A program made the translations under genes and the position numbers. Shown piece by piece: positions 1-9,673 of a DNA stretch of 64,000 bases. The stretch lies in NCBI GenBank assembly GCA_963750995.1, contig CAVVST010000005.1, forward strand, positions 930,001 through 994,000, read 5' to 3'. Source of the stretch: CAVVST01 sp963750995. Lineage in GTDB: Bacteria; Acidobacteriota; Vicinamibacteria; Vicinamibacterales; UBA2999. A model generated the notes under the pieces. The model did not search any database. It was not told the DNA's origin and saw nothing but the letters and a program-made list of their open reading frames with translations. The first letter of the stretch is position 1. Each line of letters starts with the position of its first letter.

Positions 1-114
1 CGCCAGCCCCGACGCTTCGCCGCCGTACAGCGTCTTGATCAGCAGCTGCTCGATCAGGTCGGCGCCGAGCCCGGTATCTTCGAGCGTGTGCGGCGCGCCG
101 AGACTGGTGCTCAT
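1..114 (-). CDS. N-terminus of AAA-like ATPase after tadC (partial)
   Basis: Only the first 38 codons are inside the window; the gene runs off the left edge. It starts at an ATG whose last bases overlap the tadC TGA (ATGA). The visible N-terminus contains DLIEQLLIKTLYGGEASG, which resembles the start of ATPases encoded next to Tad loci in acidobacteria and myxobacteria. No nucleotide-binding motif is visible because the gene is cut. The overlap and shared strand place it as the last visible gene of the pilus operon. The family call rests on this short stretch and on context, so it is tentative. Confidence 0.4.
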   Translation of the reverse strand, partial: MSTSLGAPHTLEDTGLGADLIEQLLIKTLYGGEASGLA

Positions 115-1015
115 CGCTGGGCCATTGGAAATAGGACCTGGACGAACTTGATTGCCGCGGGACCGATCGTCACCACCCAGATTGCCGGGAAGATGCAGAA
201 GACCAACGGGAACACCATTTTCACGCCGGTCTTGGCCGCAGCCTCCTCCGCGCGCTGGCGGCGCTTGGTCCGCAGCGTGTCGGAATGGACACGCAGCGAC
301 TGCGCGACGCTGGTGCCGAACTTGTCGGTCTGGACCAGCATGGCGACGAGCGACGAGAGGTCGTCGACGCCGGTGCGAACCGCCAGGTTGTGCAACGCAT
401 CCGAGCGCGCCGTGCCGGCCCGCAGCTCGAGGTTCACGAGCCGCAGCTCGTCCGACAAGTCCTTATGCGCGAACGCGAGCTCCTCGCCGACGCGCTGAAT
501 TGCCTGGTCCAGGCCCAGCCCGGCCTCGACGCTCACCACCAGGAGGTCCAGGGCATCTGGCAGCGACAACCGGATCCGGTGCTGCCGGCGCCGCGCCATC
601 CGCCCAAGCGCCATTCCCGGCAGGAGGTACCCAACGCCGCGGCGCCGAGCGCCAGCAGCAGGTTGGGTCGCCCGAAGATCGGCAGCACAACCAGCGCGAA
701 TGACACGATGGCGAGCCCGAGGCGAGCGCCGGTGAACACGGCGAGCGCCTCTGGACGCCGGTAGCCGGCAGCCACCAGCCGCGCCCGCAGCTTGCCCATC
801 TCGGAGGCCGGCGTCGGCGCGTACTTGCTCAAGGTCGCAAACGAGTCAGCGATCTTCGTGCGATACGAGGGTGCCGCGTCGGCCATCGGCTCGCCCCGAA
901 TCTCGCCGAGCCGCCGCTCGATCGCCACCGCGGTACCCGGCGACAGCGCCATCGCGCCCGCGGCCACGAGCAGCGAGACGAACAGAAACGCGAGTAGCGG
1001 AAGCAGGATCATCAT
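111..1015 (-). CDS. tadC: Tad pilus inner-membrane platform protein TadC (frameshifted)
   Basis: Type II secretion F-domain protein that pairs with TadB as the inner-membrane platform on which the TadA ATPase acts. The N-terminal part starts ATG-ATG at 1015 with a hydrophobic segment (MMILLPLLAFLFVS). The C-terminal part carries the T2SSF core (SLPDALDLLVVSVEAG, then GTSVAQSLRVHSDTLR) and a final membrane segment (VFPLVFCIFPAIWVV). The two parts lie in different frames; adding one base to the C run at 630-632 restores GYLLPGMALG across the join and gives about 301 residues, the normal family length. This looks like a homopolymer miscall. Start is 4 nt after the tadB stop; the stop overlaps the next gene. 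Confidence 0.85.
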
Positions 1016-1019
1016 CGCA

Positions 1020-1982
1020 TTAGACCTCGATCTTGATGACCTGCCGGATCCAGATGAATCCGACCGTCTGCATGACCATCGCCGCAATCAACATCAACTG
1101 TCCCATCCGCTCCTGGAACAGCAGCTTCATGTGCTCGGGACTGATGAACGACAACGCCACCCCGAGCGCCGCCGGTAGCGCCAGCAGCACGTAGCCGGTG
1201 AAACGGCCGTGGGCCGTGTGCACGCGCACCTGACGCCGGATCTTGAAGCGCTCGCGGACAACGTGGGCCAGGTTGTCGAGGATCTCGGCGAGGTTGCCGC
1301 CGGTCTCCCGCTGAATGGCAACCGCCGTCACGAAGAACCGCACGTCGAGCAGCGTTATGCGATCGGCCAGTTCGTCCATCGCGTCGCGCAGCGGGAGACC
1401 GAAGTTCTGCCGCTCGAACGTCTTCTTGAACTCGGGGCCGACCGGCGCATTCAGTTCCTCGCCGACCATGCCGAGCGACGTCTGGAAGGCGTGGCCGGCG
1501 CGGATGGCTCTCGACAGCAGGTCCAGCGCCTCAGGAAACTGCTCCTCGAACTGATTGAAGCGCGACGACCGGCGGTTGAGCAGCCAGGCAAACGGCAGCG
1601 TCATACCGATCGGCGCCATCGCGGCCGGCGCGAGCGGATGCCTGAGAAAGTACACCGCAACCAGCGCCGCCAGCACCCCGGAACACAGGCTCATCATCAG
1701 CACGGCGCTTGGCGTCGTTCGCATCCCGGACTGCTCGATCAGCCGTGACAGGCGCGAACCCATCCTGGTTTGATTGACCAGGCCGTCAAGCCGCGGCAGC
1801 GGTCCCTCCCGCCGGTCCATGACCAGGGCCGCGTCGGGCAACTCAGGGCTGTGCCCTACCTCCCGCAGACGCTGGGCGAGCTTTCGGCCATCCATCGCGG
1901 CAAAGAACCGCGTCGCGCCAAAGTAGATGCCGATCACCAGACCGGCCACGCCGAAGAAGACCAGCACGGGTGCCAGCATCAC
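1020..1982 (-). CDS. tadB: Tad pilus inner-membrane platform protein TadB
   Basis: 320-residue T2SSF-family membrane protein forming, with TadC, the platform of the Flp pilus assembly machine. Hydrophobic segments lie near residues 3-24, 93-115 and 260-318. The T2SSF core includes EQFPEALDLLSRAIRAGHAF and a later QRETGGNLAEILDNLA stretch, the classic GG-N-L element of the family. The start is a GTG at 1982 followed at once by an ATG, and it overlaps the tadA TGA (GTGA), which supports translational coupling. The length and order tadA-tadB-tadC are standard for Tad loci. Confidence 0.93.
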   Translation of the reverse strand: MMLAPVLVFFGVAGLVIGIYFGATRFFAAMDGRKLAQRLREVGHSPELPDAALVMDRREGPLPRLDGLVNQTRMGSRLSRLIEQSGMRTTPSAVLMMSLCSGVLAALVAVYFLRHPLAPAAMAPIGMTLPFAWLLNRRSSRFNQFEEQFPEALDLLSRAIRAGHAFQTSLGMVGEELNAPVGPEFKKTFERQNFGLPLRDAMDELADRITLLDVRFFVTAVAIQRETGGNLAEILDNLAHVVRERFKIRRQVRVHTAHGRFTGYVLLALPAALGVALSFISPEHMKLLFQERMGQLMLIAAMVMQTVGFIWIRQVIKIEV

Positions 1983-3322
1983 CGTATCTCCATGACGCCC
2001 TCGAACATGGTGCCGGGCAGGTTGATGCCCGACGCCTTGAGGCGCTCGCAGAGCTTCGGCCGGACGCCGGTGGCGCGGAAGCGGCCCAGCGCCTTGCCCT
2101 CCTGCGTCACGCCGACCTTCTCGAACGCATAGATCTCCTGCATCGTGATGATGTCGCCTTCCATCCCGGTGATCTCGGAGATGCTCGTCACCCGGCGCGT
2201 GCCGTCACTGAGGCGTGTCTGCTGCACGACAAGCTGGATGGCCGAAGCGATCTGCTGCCGCAGCGCCTTCTCCGGCATACTGGTCGCGCCCATCGCGATC
2301 ATCGTCTCGATGCGTGACAGCGCGTCCCGCGGCGAGTTGGCGTGTACGGTGGTCAGCGATCCGTCGTGGCCGGTATTCATCGCCTGAAGCATGTCGAGCG
2401 CTTCTTCACCGCGGACCTCGCCGACGACGATGCGGTCCGGGCGCATACGCAAGGCGTTGATCACCAACTGCCGCTGCCGGATCGCGCCCTTGCCTTCCAC
2501 GTTCGGCGGCCGGGTTTCGAGCCGCGCGACGTGCTCCTGCTTGAGCTGGAGTTCCGCGGCATCTTCGATCGTCACGATTCGTTCCCGCTCGGAAATGAAT
2601 CCCGACAGCACGTTGAGCAGCGTCGTCTTGCCGGCGCCGGTGCCACCGCTGATCAGGCAGTTGAGGCGCGCGCGGACGCAGTGGGACAGGAAGTCGAGCA
2701 TCGGCTGGGTCAGAGCCTTGAGGGTGACCAGGTCGTCGGCCCTGAGCCGCTCCGTCGGAAAACGCCTGATCGAGAGGATCGGTCCGTCGACGGCGAGCGG
2801 CGGAATGATGGCGTTGACACGCGACCCGTCGGCGAGGCGCGCATCGACCATCGGCGAGCTGTCGTCAATCCGGCGGCCCACGCCGCTGACGATCCGGTCG
2901 ATAACGCGCAGCAGGTGGCGGTCGTCCTGGAAGGTCGCGCTCACGCGTTCGAGCACGCCGGCGCGTTCGACGAAGACGTTGCGGTAGGTATTCACGAGGA
3001 TGTCGCTGATACCGGAATCGCGAAGCAGCGGCTCGAGCGGGCCAAGCCCGAAGACGTCGTCGAGAACTTCGCCGAACAACGTCTCCCGTTCGGAAACATT
3101 GAGCGGCGTCGACTCCTCCGAGAGCAGCTGGCTGAGGAGCGTGCGGATCTCGCTTTCGGCGCGCGACCGTTCGGTGACGGCGAGCGCCTCGAGGTTGAGC
3201 CGGTTCAGCAGCTTGCGGTGGACGGTGGCGCGAAGGTCGAGATACTGCTGACGCGGCGGAGCCGTACGGACCGGCATCCGGCCGGTGTCAGGGCGCGCCG
3301 TCTGCGTGGCGGTGAACTGCAT
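1979..3322 (-). CDS. tadA: Tad/Flp pilus assembly ATPase TadA (CpaF)
   Basis: Cytoplasmic type II/IV secretion ATPase that powers Flp pilin polymerisation. The 447-residue protein has an N-terminal helical region with DDVFGLGPLEPLL near residues 89-100. Walker A GGTGAGKTT is at 226-234, Walker B RIVVGEVRGEE near 297-307 and the histidine box HDGSLTTVHAN near 319-329. Full length for CpaF-type ATPases with no lost motif. Transcribed after cpaE with a 6-nt gap and overlapping tadB by 4 nt. Confidence 0.96.
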   Translation of the reverse strand: MQFTATQTARPDTGRMPVRTAPPRQQYLDLRATVHRKLLNRLNLEALAVTERSRAESEIRTLLSQLLSEESTPLNVSERETLFGEVLDDVFGLGPLEPLLRDSGISDILVNTYRNVFVERAGVLERVSATFQDDRHLLRVIDRIVSGVGRRIDDSSPMVDARLADGSRVNAIIPPLAVDGPILSIRRFPTERLRADDLVTLKALTQPMLDFLSHCVRARLNCLISGGTGAGKTTLLNVLSGFISERERIVTIEDAAELQLKQEHVARLETRPPNVEGKGAIRQRQLVINALRMRPDRIVVGEVRGEEALDMLQAMNTGHDGSLTTVHANSPRDALSRIETMIAMGATSMPEKALRQQIASAIQLVVQQTRLSDGTRRVTSISEITGMEGDIITMQEIYAFEKVGVTQEGKALGRFRATGVRPKLCERLKASGINLPGTMFEGVMEIR

Positions 3323-3328
3323 GGGCTT

Positions 3329-4509
3329 TTACCAGATGGATGCGAGCCGCTCGAGACCGAGCGTGCCGAGCCGCGCCGGCGCCGCCGCCTGCGGTGCTTC
3401 GCCGCCGGCGGGGTCGAGCAGGCGCCGGGTAAACCGATCGAACTGTTCGGCGATGCCGCTGTTGCCGGTCAGCGCCACCGGCACGCCCGAATTGAGCGCC
3501 GTCGAAACGGTGCGGTAGTCGCTTGGGAACGTGTGGTAAATCGGATGTCCGAGGGCGCCTTCGATCTGCGACGGCGGGATCGGGTACGGCTCGGCCGCGC
3601 GATTGAGGAGCAGACGGACGCGGTCGCGGCACGATCCCAGCTGGCTAATCCGCTCCAGCAGACGCTGTGCGTTTCGCACCGAGGGCACGTCAGGATTGGC
3701 GACGAAACAGATGCTCTCAGCCGTATAGAAGGCCGTCGCCGCGCAGGGACAAATGTGGCTGCCGGCATCGATGACGATGTACTGCATACCTGCCGCGCGA
3801 ACAGCCGCAGCACTTCCTCCAGGCCGGCGACATCCTGCGCGCCAGGACGCTCGAAGTGATCCGAGCCCGCCATGATGTCGAGCCCCGACTTGTGCTTGAC
3901 GACAAGCTCACGCAGGAACTCGCCGTCGAGACGATGCAGGTTGTCGATCGCGTCGAGCAGCGTGAAGCGGCTCCGCATGCCGAGGAACAGCGAAACCTCG
4001 CCGAGCCCGGGATTGAGATCGACGATGATGGTCGGCCGCTTGCTGAGCCGGGCGAGCTCGACGGCGCTATTGACCGCAAGCGTCGTGGTGCCGGAGCCGC
4101 CCTTGGCGCCGAAGAACACGAGCGTCGTCGCCTGGCGCGCACCTGACGCCGATTGCCGCCGCGCCGCGGCGCGGGCGAGCGCTTCCGAGAACGCCGCCTG
4201 CACCGGCGGCCACGTCAGGAATTCGTTCGCGCCGGCCCGCATCGCCTGCAGGATGACGTCCGGCTGCGCGTCGTCGGCGACGACGAAGATGGCGATCGAT
4301 GGCGAGGCCAAGCGCAGCCGCTCGACCGCCGCCATCGCGCGCGCGACGTCAGTGCGCGCGTCGACGATCACCAGGTCGGCCTGCGAACCGTCGCGCGAGA
4401 ACGGATCGCCGCCAAGACTCACCGGCGTCGACCCCGTCCGGAGTACGCCGGCGATGTCGTTTTTACATCTGTCGTCTTCAGTGAGGATCGATGCTACGAG
4501 ACGTGCCAT
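3329..4509 (-). CDS. cpaE: Pilus localisation ATPase CpaE/TadZ (frameshifted)
   Basis: ParA/MinD-like ATPase with an atypical receiver N-terminus that positions Tad machines at the pole. Residues 1-110 form a receiver-like domain (LVIVDARTDVARAM, MRAGANEFLTWP). The deviant Walker A GAKGGSGTTT is at residues 134-143, followed by IIVDLNPGLGEVSLFLG. The last third (IVIDAGSHI, FVANPDVPSVRNAQRLL, LNSGVPVALTG) is in another frame; the break is at about 3785-3790, next to CAGGTATGCAG, and needs one inserted or two deleted bases. The joined product of about 393 residues is normal for CpaE. It follows the TadG-like gene by 3 nt. A consensus error is more likely than true loss because flanking operon genes are intact. 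Confidence 0.85.
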
Positions 4510-4512
4510 GTG

Positions 4513-5664
4513 CTATTCCACCAGCCTGATCGCCTGCGGAAACACGCCGGCCGGGGCAGGACCGGCGTTGGGGTCGATCACGCCCAGGATCGGGGTGATC
4601 CGACCGAACACGTTGTTGCCGTCAATACGTTCGACGAAGAACCCAAGCCAGTTGGCCACGCGCAGGTCCGCGTTGCGGCCGTTGGCCTTTCCCCACGCGT
4701 AGTACTCGGGGTCATACAACGGAATCGGGAACACGCGCGGAGTCGGATTCCTCGTGCTGTGGACCTTGTTGTGCACGTCATCCCAGTACGCATCGGGGTC
4801 CTGGTCGATGAGATCCTGGACCCCCGATATCGTCGGACCGTTCATGTTGCCCGGCTCCTGCGTCATCAGAAACCCGAAACCCACGATCGAGGTGTTGCAG
4901 TGGCGGATGTTCTCGTTGTAAAAGTCGGCGCCGATGTCTTCGCCCGGCATCTTCCAGGACCAGTACATGGTCGGCTCGATGTTGTTGCCAGTGCCGGCGC
5001 GGATCATGAGCGGCAGCCCCTTGTCGCGATCCGGGTCGTATCCGGCGTAGCCGCCGGTGCCGGGCGGGTGATACTCGTCCGCCATCGGGATCAACATCAT
5101 CTTGTTGTCGTAGCGCTCGTAGGTATCGTCGGGATCCCAATCCGGATTGGTGTTCTCCGTCCACCGATCGGGAATGGTGAAGGGTTTCACGCACGTCATG
5201 GCGTTCGCCGGCGACGCTTCGGCGGTCGCGGTAGCCCTGATATCGACGCTTGGCACGCCGAACACCGGTCCGATCAGGGTCGGCACCGGGTTGTTCCGGC
5301 CGCCGGTCCGGAAGACGTTGACGCGGACGCGGTTCGACAACCCTCCCGGTCCGATCGGAAACAACACATCGGACGGAGCGACCGCCACCGACGAGAACAT
5401 CACGCCGTTGAACAGCGCCGTGTTGATGGCGCTCTGCACCGCCGGTCCGCCCGCGGATCGATCGTCGTAATCGTCGAACACCAGCGCGGTGGCGCCGGCC
5501 AGCGCACCCGCGTCGGCCGCGGTCTGGGCCTGCGACCGTGCGGTCATGAACATGCCGACGTCAATCGCCAGCGTGGTCGCGGCGACGAACGCCAGAAAGC
5601 CGACGCCCACGAAGACGAACGACATGCCGCGTTCGTCCCGCCGGAGGTGCTGAAGGCGTGTCAT
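4513..5664 (-). CDS. tadG: TadG-like pilus assembly protein
   Basis: 383 residues. A short basic N-terminus leads into a single membrane segment (MSFVFVGVGFLAFVAATTLA) followed by SQAQTAADAGALAGATAL, the conserved signature of the Flp pilus-assembly TadG-like N-terminal domain. The remaining 300 residues are a periplasmic region without a recognisable vWA domain. It contains isolated Cys residues (TCVKPF, RHCNTS) that could form a disulfide. It overlaps the secretin stop by 4 nt (ATGA). Family members act in the envelope as minor pilin-like or assembly factors; the exact role is unknown. Confidence 0.82.
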   Translation of the reverse strand: MTRLQHLRRDERGMSFVFVGVGFLAFVAATTLAIDVGMFMTARSQAQTAADAGALAGATALVFDDYDDRSAGGPAVQSAINTALFNGVMFSSVAVAPSDVLFPIGPGGLSNRVRVNVFRTGGRNNPVPTLIGPVFGVPSVDIRATATAEASPANAMTCVKPFTIPDRWTENTNPDWDPDDTYERYDNKMMLIPMADEYHPPGTGGYAGYDPDRDKGLPLMIRAGTGNNIEPTMYWSWKMPGEDIGADFYNENIRHCNTSIVGFGFLMTQEPGNMNGPTISGVQDLIDQDPDAYWDDVHNKVHSTRNPTPRVFPIPLYDPEYYAWGKANGRNADLRVANWLGFFVERIDGNNVFGRITPILGVIDPNAGPAPAGVFPQAIRLVE

Positions 5665-7094
5665 CTCGGGTATGCCGGAGGCGGCGTCGGCACCGCCTGG
5701 TTGGCCGGGATCGCGGGCATGTACGGCTCCGCCATCCGCGGCAGCTCGGAGGTCACCCCGACCGACCCAGGCTTCAGGATCCGGGGGGTGATCATCACGA
5801 CCAGCTCGGTCTGATTCTTCTGCGCGGCCTTGCTGCGGAAGAGATACCCGAGGATCGGGATGTCGCCGATGCCGGGAATCTTCTGCAGTGTCGAGTTCAT
5901 GGTGTTGTTCAGGAGACCGGCAATGGCGAACGTCTGACCGTCGGTGAGTGCGAGCTCGGTCTCGGTCCGCCGCGTGGTGAGTGCCGGGATACGAAACCCG
6001 CTGAGCACAACAGCGTTGCCGAAGTCGAGTGTGCTGACTTCCGGCCGCACCTTGAGGTGGACCTGGTCACCGTCGACGACCGGCGTGAAGTTCAGACGGA
6101 TGCCGAACTCCTTGAAGGAGACGGCGACTGACATGTTCGCCCCGGACCCCGTGGCGATCGGGATCGGAAATTCGCCGCCGGCGAGGAAGCTTGCCTCCTT
6201 GCCGCTCTCAGCCACGAGGTTCGGCTCGGCGAGACTCTGGAACAGGCCGCGCTGCTGCATGGCGCGAATCATCACTCCGAGGTCGTATTTCTGGCTGAAG
6301 ACGAAGAAATTCAGGAAGTCGGCGAAGGTGAACTTTCCCGACGCGCCGGTCACGTCAGCGCCGAACTCGCTGCTCGCCTTCGAGTACTCGAGCTCGGTGA
6401 AGCCCGGGGCCGAGAACTGCTGCGTCGTGACTCGTCCAACCGTGTTACGGATGCCGGTCGGGCTGGTGAAGAGCGACAGCCCGAGCTCAGTCAACGCCGC
6501 GCGGCTCACTTCGGCAAACCGCACCTGCAGCAGCACCTGCGGCGTCGGCGGCGCTGGCTGTACCTGCAGCAGCGTCACCACGTCGGCGCGTGCGTCGACG
6601 AATCCCGCCGCGAGATTGACCGCGCGCTCCGCGACTTCTTTGCTGGTGACGTGACCTGACAGGATCACGTACTTGCCGTTGCCGCGGACGTCGATCGTTT
6701 CCTTGGGCAGGAGCTCTTTCATGTCGGCGTCCAGCCGCGCGAGGTCGCGCTGGACGGCAATCTCGTAGCGCTGGATCGAGCCGGCCCGATCCCACACGAA
6801 CATCGAGATACGCCCGGGCACTTTCGCGTGCACCAGCAGCTGGTTTGGCGAAGTCACCATGGCGTCGGCCACCTCGGCGCTGGTCAGCGAGACGCGCGCG
6901 ATCGGCGACCCGACCTCGACGATCGTCGATCGGCCGACGAGCATGCTGAGATCCCTGACGGCGCTGTCAACCGACACAGGATCGACCGGGGCGGCACTCG
7001 GGCCGGCCGGCGGCGGCTCCTGCGCATAGACGGCGCGCCCGCTGCCGAGCACGCATATCAGAAGGATGAAAACCAAAGCGCGTCTGCTGTTCAT
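5661..7094 (-). CDS. cpaC: Outer-membrane secretin CpaC/RcpA
   Basis: 477-residue type II/III secretion secretin that forms the outer-membrane pore for the Flp pilus. Signal peptide: basic start then ALVFILLICVLGSGRAVYA. An N-terminal pilus/MSHA-type domain is followed by a BON-like region (DVRGNGKYVILSGHVTS) and the secretin beta-barrel domain with VQVRF-type start (LLQVRFAEVSRAALTELGL) and the terminal VVMITPRILKPGSVG. A Pro-rich tail ends the protein. It lies between cpaB (12 nt upstream) and the TadG-like gene. Confidence 0.94.
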   Translation of the reverse strand: MNSRRALVFILLICVLGSGRAVYAQEPPPAGPSAAPVDPVSVDSAVRDLSMLVGRSTIVEVGSPIARVSLTSAEVADAMVTSPNQLLVHAKVPGRISMFVWDRAGSIQRYEIAVQRDLARLDADMKELLPKETIDVRGNGKYVILSGHVTSKEVAERAVNLAAGFVDARADVVTLLQVQPAPPTPQVLLQVRFAEVSRAALTELGLSLFTSPTGIRNTVGRVTTQQFSAPGFTELEYSKASSEFGADVTGASGKFTFADFLNFFVFSQKYDLGVMIRAMQQRGLFQSLAEPNLVAESGKEASFLAGGEFPIPIATGSGANMSVAVSFKEFGIRLNFTPVVDGDQVHLKVRPEVSTLDFGNAVVLSGFRIPALTTRRTETELALTDGQTFAIAGLLNNTMNSTLQKIPGIGDIPILGYLFRSKAAQKNQTELVVMITPRILKPGSVGVTSELPRMAEPYMPAIPANQAVPTPPPAYPR

Positions 7095-7106
7095 AATGCG
7101 TGGCTC

Positions 7107-7958
7107 CTACCGCACAACTTCCTGGGCGCGTTTATCGCCTCGAATGATTTCCACCGTCGGCATGGCCGCCGGAACAACAGGTGCTGCCGCGGCCTGCGCG
7201 GCGGGGCGCGGGGTCGTGCGTGGGCGCGGGGCGGAGCTCGGTACCGCCGCTCCCATCAGGGCCGCCGGCTTGATGCCGGGGGTCACGGGCGCCGTCTTGT
7301 CGAGCGGATTGCGCAGCGCCAGCTGAATCTTGCCTTCGGTACTCGCCAGGGTGAGACGCTCCGCTTCGATCGGGTCAACCAGGAGCGTCACCACGCTGAC
7401 TGCCAGTGGCTTCCCTCCTTCCGCGTCGCGCTCGATCTTCGTGCCAGCGGCGAGGACCAGCACGTTGGTCAGCACCACTTTCGAAGTGACGTCGGGCTGC
7501 TGCTGCGTCGGGTTCACGGTGGCGACCACATCCACCCGGGTGCCGGGCAGCACGTAGCCGGCGACGCCGACGACGTCGTTGACACGCACAGACAGGGCCC
7601 GCATGCCGGCCGGAATCACCGGCGGCAGACCCGCTCCGGCCTCCTTCGGCGCCAGCTTGCTCGGCAGGATCAGCTCGTTTTCAACCACCGACTGGATCAG
7701 GCCGCGGCCCACCACCTGGTCGGCGCTGCCGAACGCGGATGTGGGAACGGTGTTCACCGGCCATTCGACGATGCGGAGGTCCTCGGGCCGGAGCTCGGCG
7801 CCGAGATCGAGGTTGACGGCGGCGACGATCACCGGCTTGGTGGCGATCCCTTCGGCGCGGTCCGGCACCTGCTGGATGTACCGATAGGTGCCAAATGCGA
7901 ACGCGCCGCCCGCGGTCAGCGCCAGTACCAGCACGAGAAAGATTCGAATGCGTGCCAT
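7107..7958 (-). CDS. cpaB: Flp pilus assembly protein CpaB/RcpC
   Basis: 283-residue periplasmic protein with an N-terminal membrane anchor (IFLVLVLALTAGGAFAFGTY) and a SAF domain (VIVAAVNLDLGAELRPEDL, then PAGMRALSVRVNDVVGVAGYVLPGTRVDV), the hallmark of CpaB/RcpC. These proteins cooperate with the secretin in Tad pilus extrusion. The last 60 residues are Ala/Pro/Arg-rich and look disordered. Located directly upstream of cpaC, 73 nt after tadE. Confidence 0.9.
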   Translation of the reverse strand: MARIRIFLVLVLALTAGGAFAFGTYRYIQQVPDRAEGIATKPVIVAAVNLDLGAELRPEDLRIVEWPVNTVPTSAFGSADQVVGRGLIQSVVENELILPSKLAPKEAGAGLPPVIPAGMRALSVRVNDVVGVAGYVLPGTRVDVVATVNPTQQQPDVTSKVVLTNVLVLAAGTKIERDAEGGKPLAVSVVTLLVDPIEAERLTLASTEGKIQLALRNPLDKTAPVTPGIKPAALMGAAVPSSAPRPRTTPRPAAQAAAAPVVPAAMPTVEIIRGDKRAQEVVR

Positions 7959-8031
7959 GTGATCCCTCTACACGGCAGGTCCGCTGCCCGCCTTCGCCTT
8001 CGGCTCCGGCGAGGCAGGCCGGCCTGCGCTC

Positions 8032-8493
8032 CTACATTTCGTTCCGCATCGTCGCCGACGTCGACATCGTCAGCGGCGCGCCCGCTCTGGACCCGCTGAC
8101 GACCAGCTGGGCAACCGGCTGTAACACCATGAACGTGAACGGAAGCGCGACATCCACCCTTGAGGCCGACGCCGTCCCGTCGCCAATGTCAACCGTGGTG
8201 TCGCGGTCGATCGTCACGTCCGCCGCGTCAGCGTCCGGGACCAGTCCGGCCGCCAGGTACTGCTGGACTCGATCTTCCACCGCATCGTCATTGATGCCTG
8301 GCAGAACCGCGAGGCGCGCGCCCTCGCGAGCGGCGTTGGTCATGATCTGCCACGTCTGGTAGGCGCGTCCGAATTCAAAAATTCCTACGGCGACGAGGAG
8401 CAGAAGCGGCAAGGTCAGCGCCACTTCCAGTAGCGCGGCGCCACGTTCGCCGTTCGTCCTCGCGCATCGTTTCTTGGTCATCACGTCCCTCAT
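8032..8493 (-). CDS. tadE: TadE-family minor pseudopilin
   Basis: 153 residues from an ATG that overlaps the cpaA TGA (ATGA); an in-frame ATG at 8481 (MTKK) is an alternative start. GERGAALLEVALTLPLLLL is the TadE prepilin-like motif: a cleavage-type Gly/Glu segment followed by a hydrophobic helix. REGARLAVLPG and a C-terminal hydrophobic patch follow. TadE proteins are processed by the prepilin peptidase and are needed for Flp pilus biogenesis. The peptidase gene lies immediately upstream. Confidence 0.87.
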   Translation of the reverse strand: MRDVMTKKRCARTNGERGAALLEVALTLPLLLLVAVGIFEFGRAYQTWQIMTNAAREGARLAVLPGINDDAVEDRVQQYLAAGLVPDADAADVTIDRDTTVDIGDGTASASRVDVALPFTFMVLQPVAQLVVSGSRAGAPLTMSTSATMRNEM

Positions 8494-8936
8494 CCGCCGA
8501 CAATGGCAACGCAGGCGCCGACGGCAATCGCCGGTGCATACGCAAACCGGTGATCTGCCTGTCCGGCCCGGTGGCGCTGGATGGCAATCGCAACTGCCAT
8601 CATTCCGCCGACGACAGCCATCGCCAGGAATGCCGTCACCGTTCCCGCCGGCCCCAGGAACGTGCCCAGTGCGCCGAGCAGCTTCACGTCCCCGCCGCCG
8701 GTTGCGCCAAAGATGTGGCCCGGCAGCATGAGGAGCACGCCGATGACGCATCCGCCGACTGCCGCCGCCAGCGCGACGCGGCCCAACCCCGCCACGGCGA
8801 GGACGAGGCCGGTTGTCGCGATCGCGAGCGACAGCGCGTTCGGCACGCGGCGCGTCCGCACGTCGATAGCTGCAGCGGTGGCACCGCCGGCGGCGACGGC
8901 GATCAGGGCGAGGGCGTCAGATGCGGTTGGCATCAC
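8490..8936 (-). CDS. cpaA: Prepilin peptidase CpaA/TadV
   Basis: 148-residue type IV leader peptidase of the A24 family, the short form without the methylase domain. The two catalytic aspartates are visible in AIDVRTRRVPNALS (about residue 25) and GGGDVKLLGALG (GxGD motif, about residue 82). At least four hydrophobic segments surround them, as expected for an inner-membrane aspartic protease. It cleaves Flp pilin and TadE leader peptides. It lies 56 nt downstream of the pilin gene. Confidence 0.93.
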   Translation of the reverse strand: MMPTASDALALIAVAAGGATAAAIDVRTRRVPNALSLAIATTGLVLAVAGLGRVALAAAVGGCVIGVLLMLPGHIFGATGGGDVKLLGALGTFLGPAGTVTAFLAMAVVGGMMAVAIAIQRHRAGQADHRFAYAPAIAVGACVAIVGG

Positions 8937-8992
8937 AGGTCATTTCGGTGTGCGGCGCGCGGACATCAGGCCGCGCGCCGCGCGAGCATCGG

Positions 8993-9187
8993 TTACGGCA
9001 GCGCCGCGTCGAGATCGTCGCCAATCTTGACGAAGATGTCGTTGACGCTCGTCCCAGTCGCAGTAATCGCGATGACGCAGACAATCGCGATCAGCGCGAC
9101 GAGCAACGCGTATTCGAGCAGGTCCTGTCCCTCGTCGTTGCGGACGAAGGCGCGCAGATACGTGCGCATGTAGGCGAACAGATTCAT
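8993..9187 (-). CDS. flp: Flp major pilin
   Basis: 64-residue Flp/Fap pilin. A basic leader (residues 1-19) ends in G, followed by QDLLEYALLVALIAIVCVIA: a glutamate at +5 and the hydrophobic N-terminal helix of Flp pilins. A GGAGG ribosome binding site sits at 9193-9197, five bases before the ATG. As the first gene of the cluster with its own long upstream region it is probably the most strongly transcribed. Short C-terminus (DIFVKIGDDLDAALP) is typical. Confidence 0.95.
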   Translation of the reverse strand: MNLFAYMRTYLRAFVRNDEGQDLLEYALLVALIAIVCVIAITATGTSVNDIFVKIGDDLDAALP

Positions 9188-9673
9188 GATTTCCTCCCCG
9201 CGCGCCGACAGCGCGCGACTGATGTGTGCGAAATGCGATCACGCAGCGGCGCAATCGCGGGCGACGGTCCGAGGGAGGGCAACGGATGTGCCACGCACAC
9301 GGGTGTGGCGTGCAGGTCCTTACAGACCGCGTGTTTGCGAGGTCCAACGCGGGTGGTGGGCGCAGCGGTCACGCGGGCGCCGCTACCGCGAGAGCGCACG
9401 TCCCGCCGCACATTCGTAAGCCGATGCGCGCATTTTGTCTATGCTTGAGCGGTGTCGCGTGATGGGACGCCGGCGGAGGAGGGCCTCGCAGATTCGTAAG
9501 GTGGCGTCCGATTTTCGTGAGTACACGAGATGCGCCGGCGGCGCGCGATCGCCCGACCTGTAGGTAAACCGACTCGGGATCGGGCGATTCAGGCACACTT
9601 GCACCTCTTCTTTCACCGGGAACGCCTATTGCCTTTTCAGGGCATCGAGGAGCGGGCAGGTACGCCCATCTCA
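9188..9673. promoter_or_regulatory. Divergent intergenic region upstream of flp
   Basis: About 490 bases without a convincing gene, lying between the divergent pilin operon (minus) and the small membrane protein plus receiver-like gene (plus). It must hold the promoters for both directions. A GGAGG site for flp lies at 9193-9197. I found no confident -10/-35 pair. A somewhat more AT-rich patch (cattttgtctatgcttgag) lies at about 9430-9448. Confidence 0.45.

Noticed and set aside
2342..3859. A 505-codon open frame on the plus strand opposite tadA and cpaE
   Set aside because: Composition is Arg/Glu/Asp/His-rich with no motif, and it lies opposite well-conserved tadA; such shadow frames are common in high-GC DNA.
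4153..5814. A 553-codon open frame on the plus strand opposite the TadG-like gene
   Set aside because: No domain, Arg/His-rich, and opposite a gene with clear TadG features on the operon strand.
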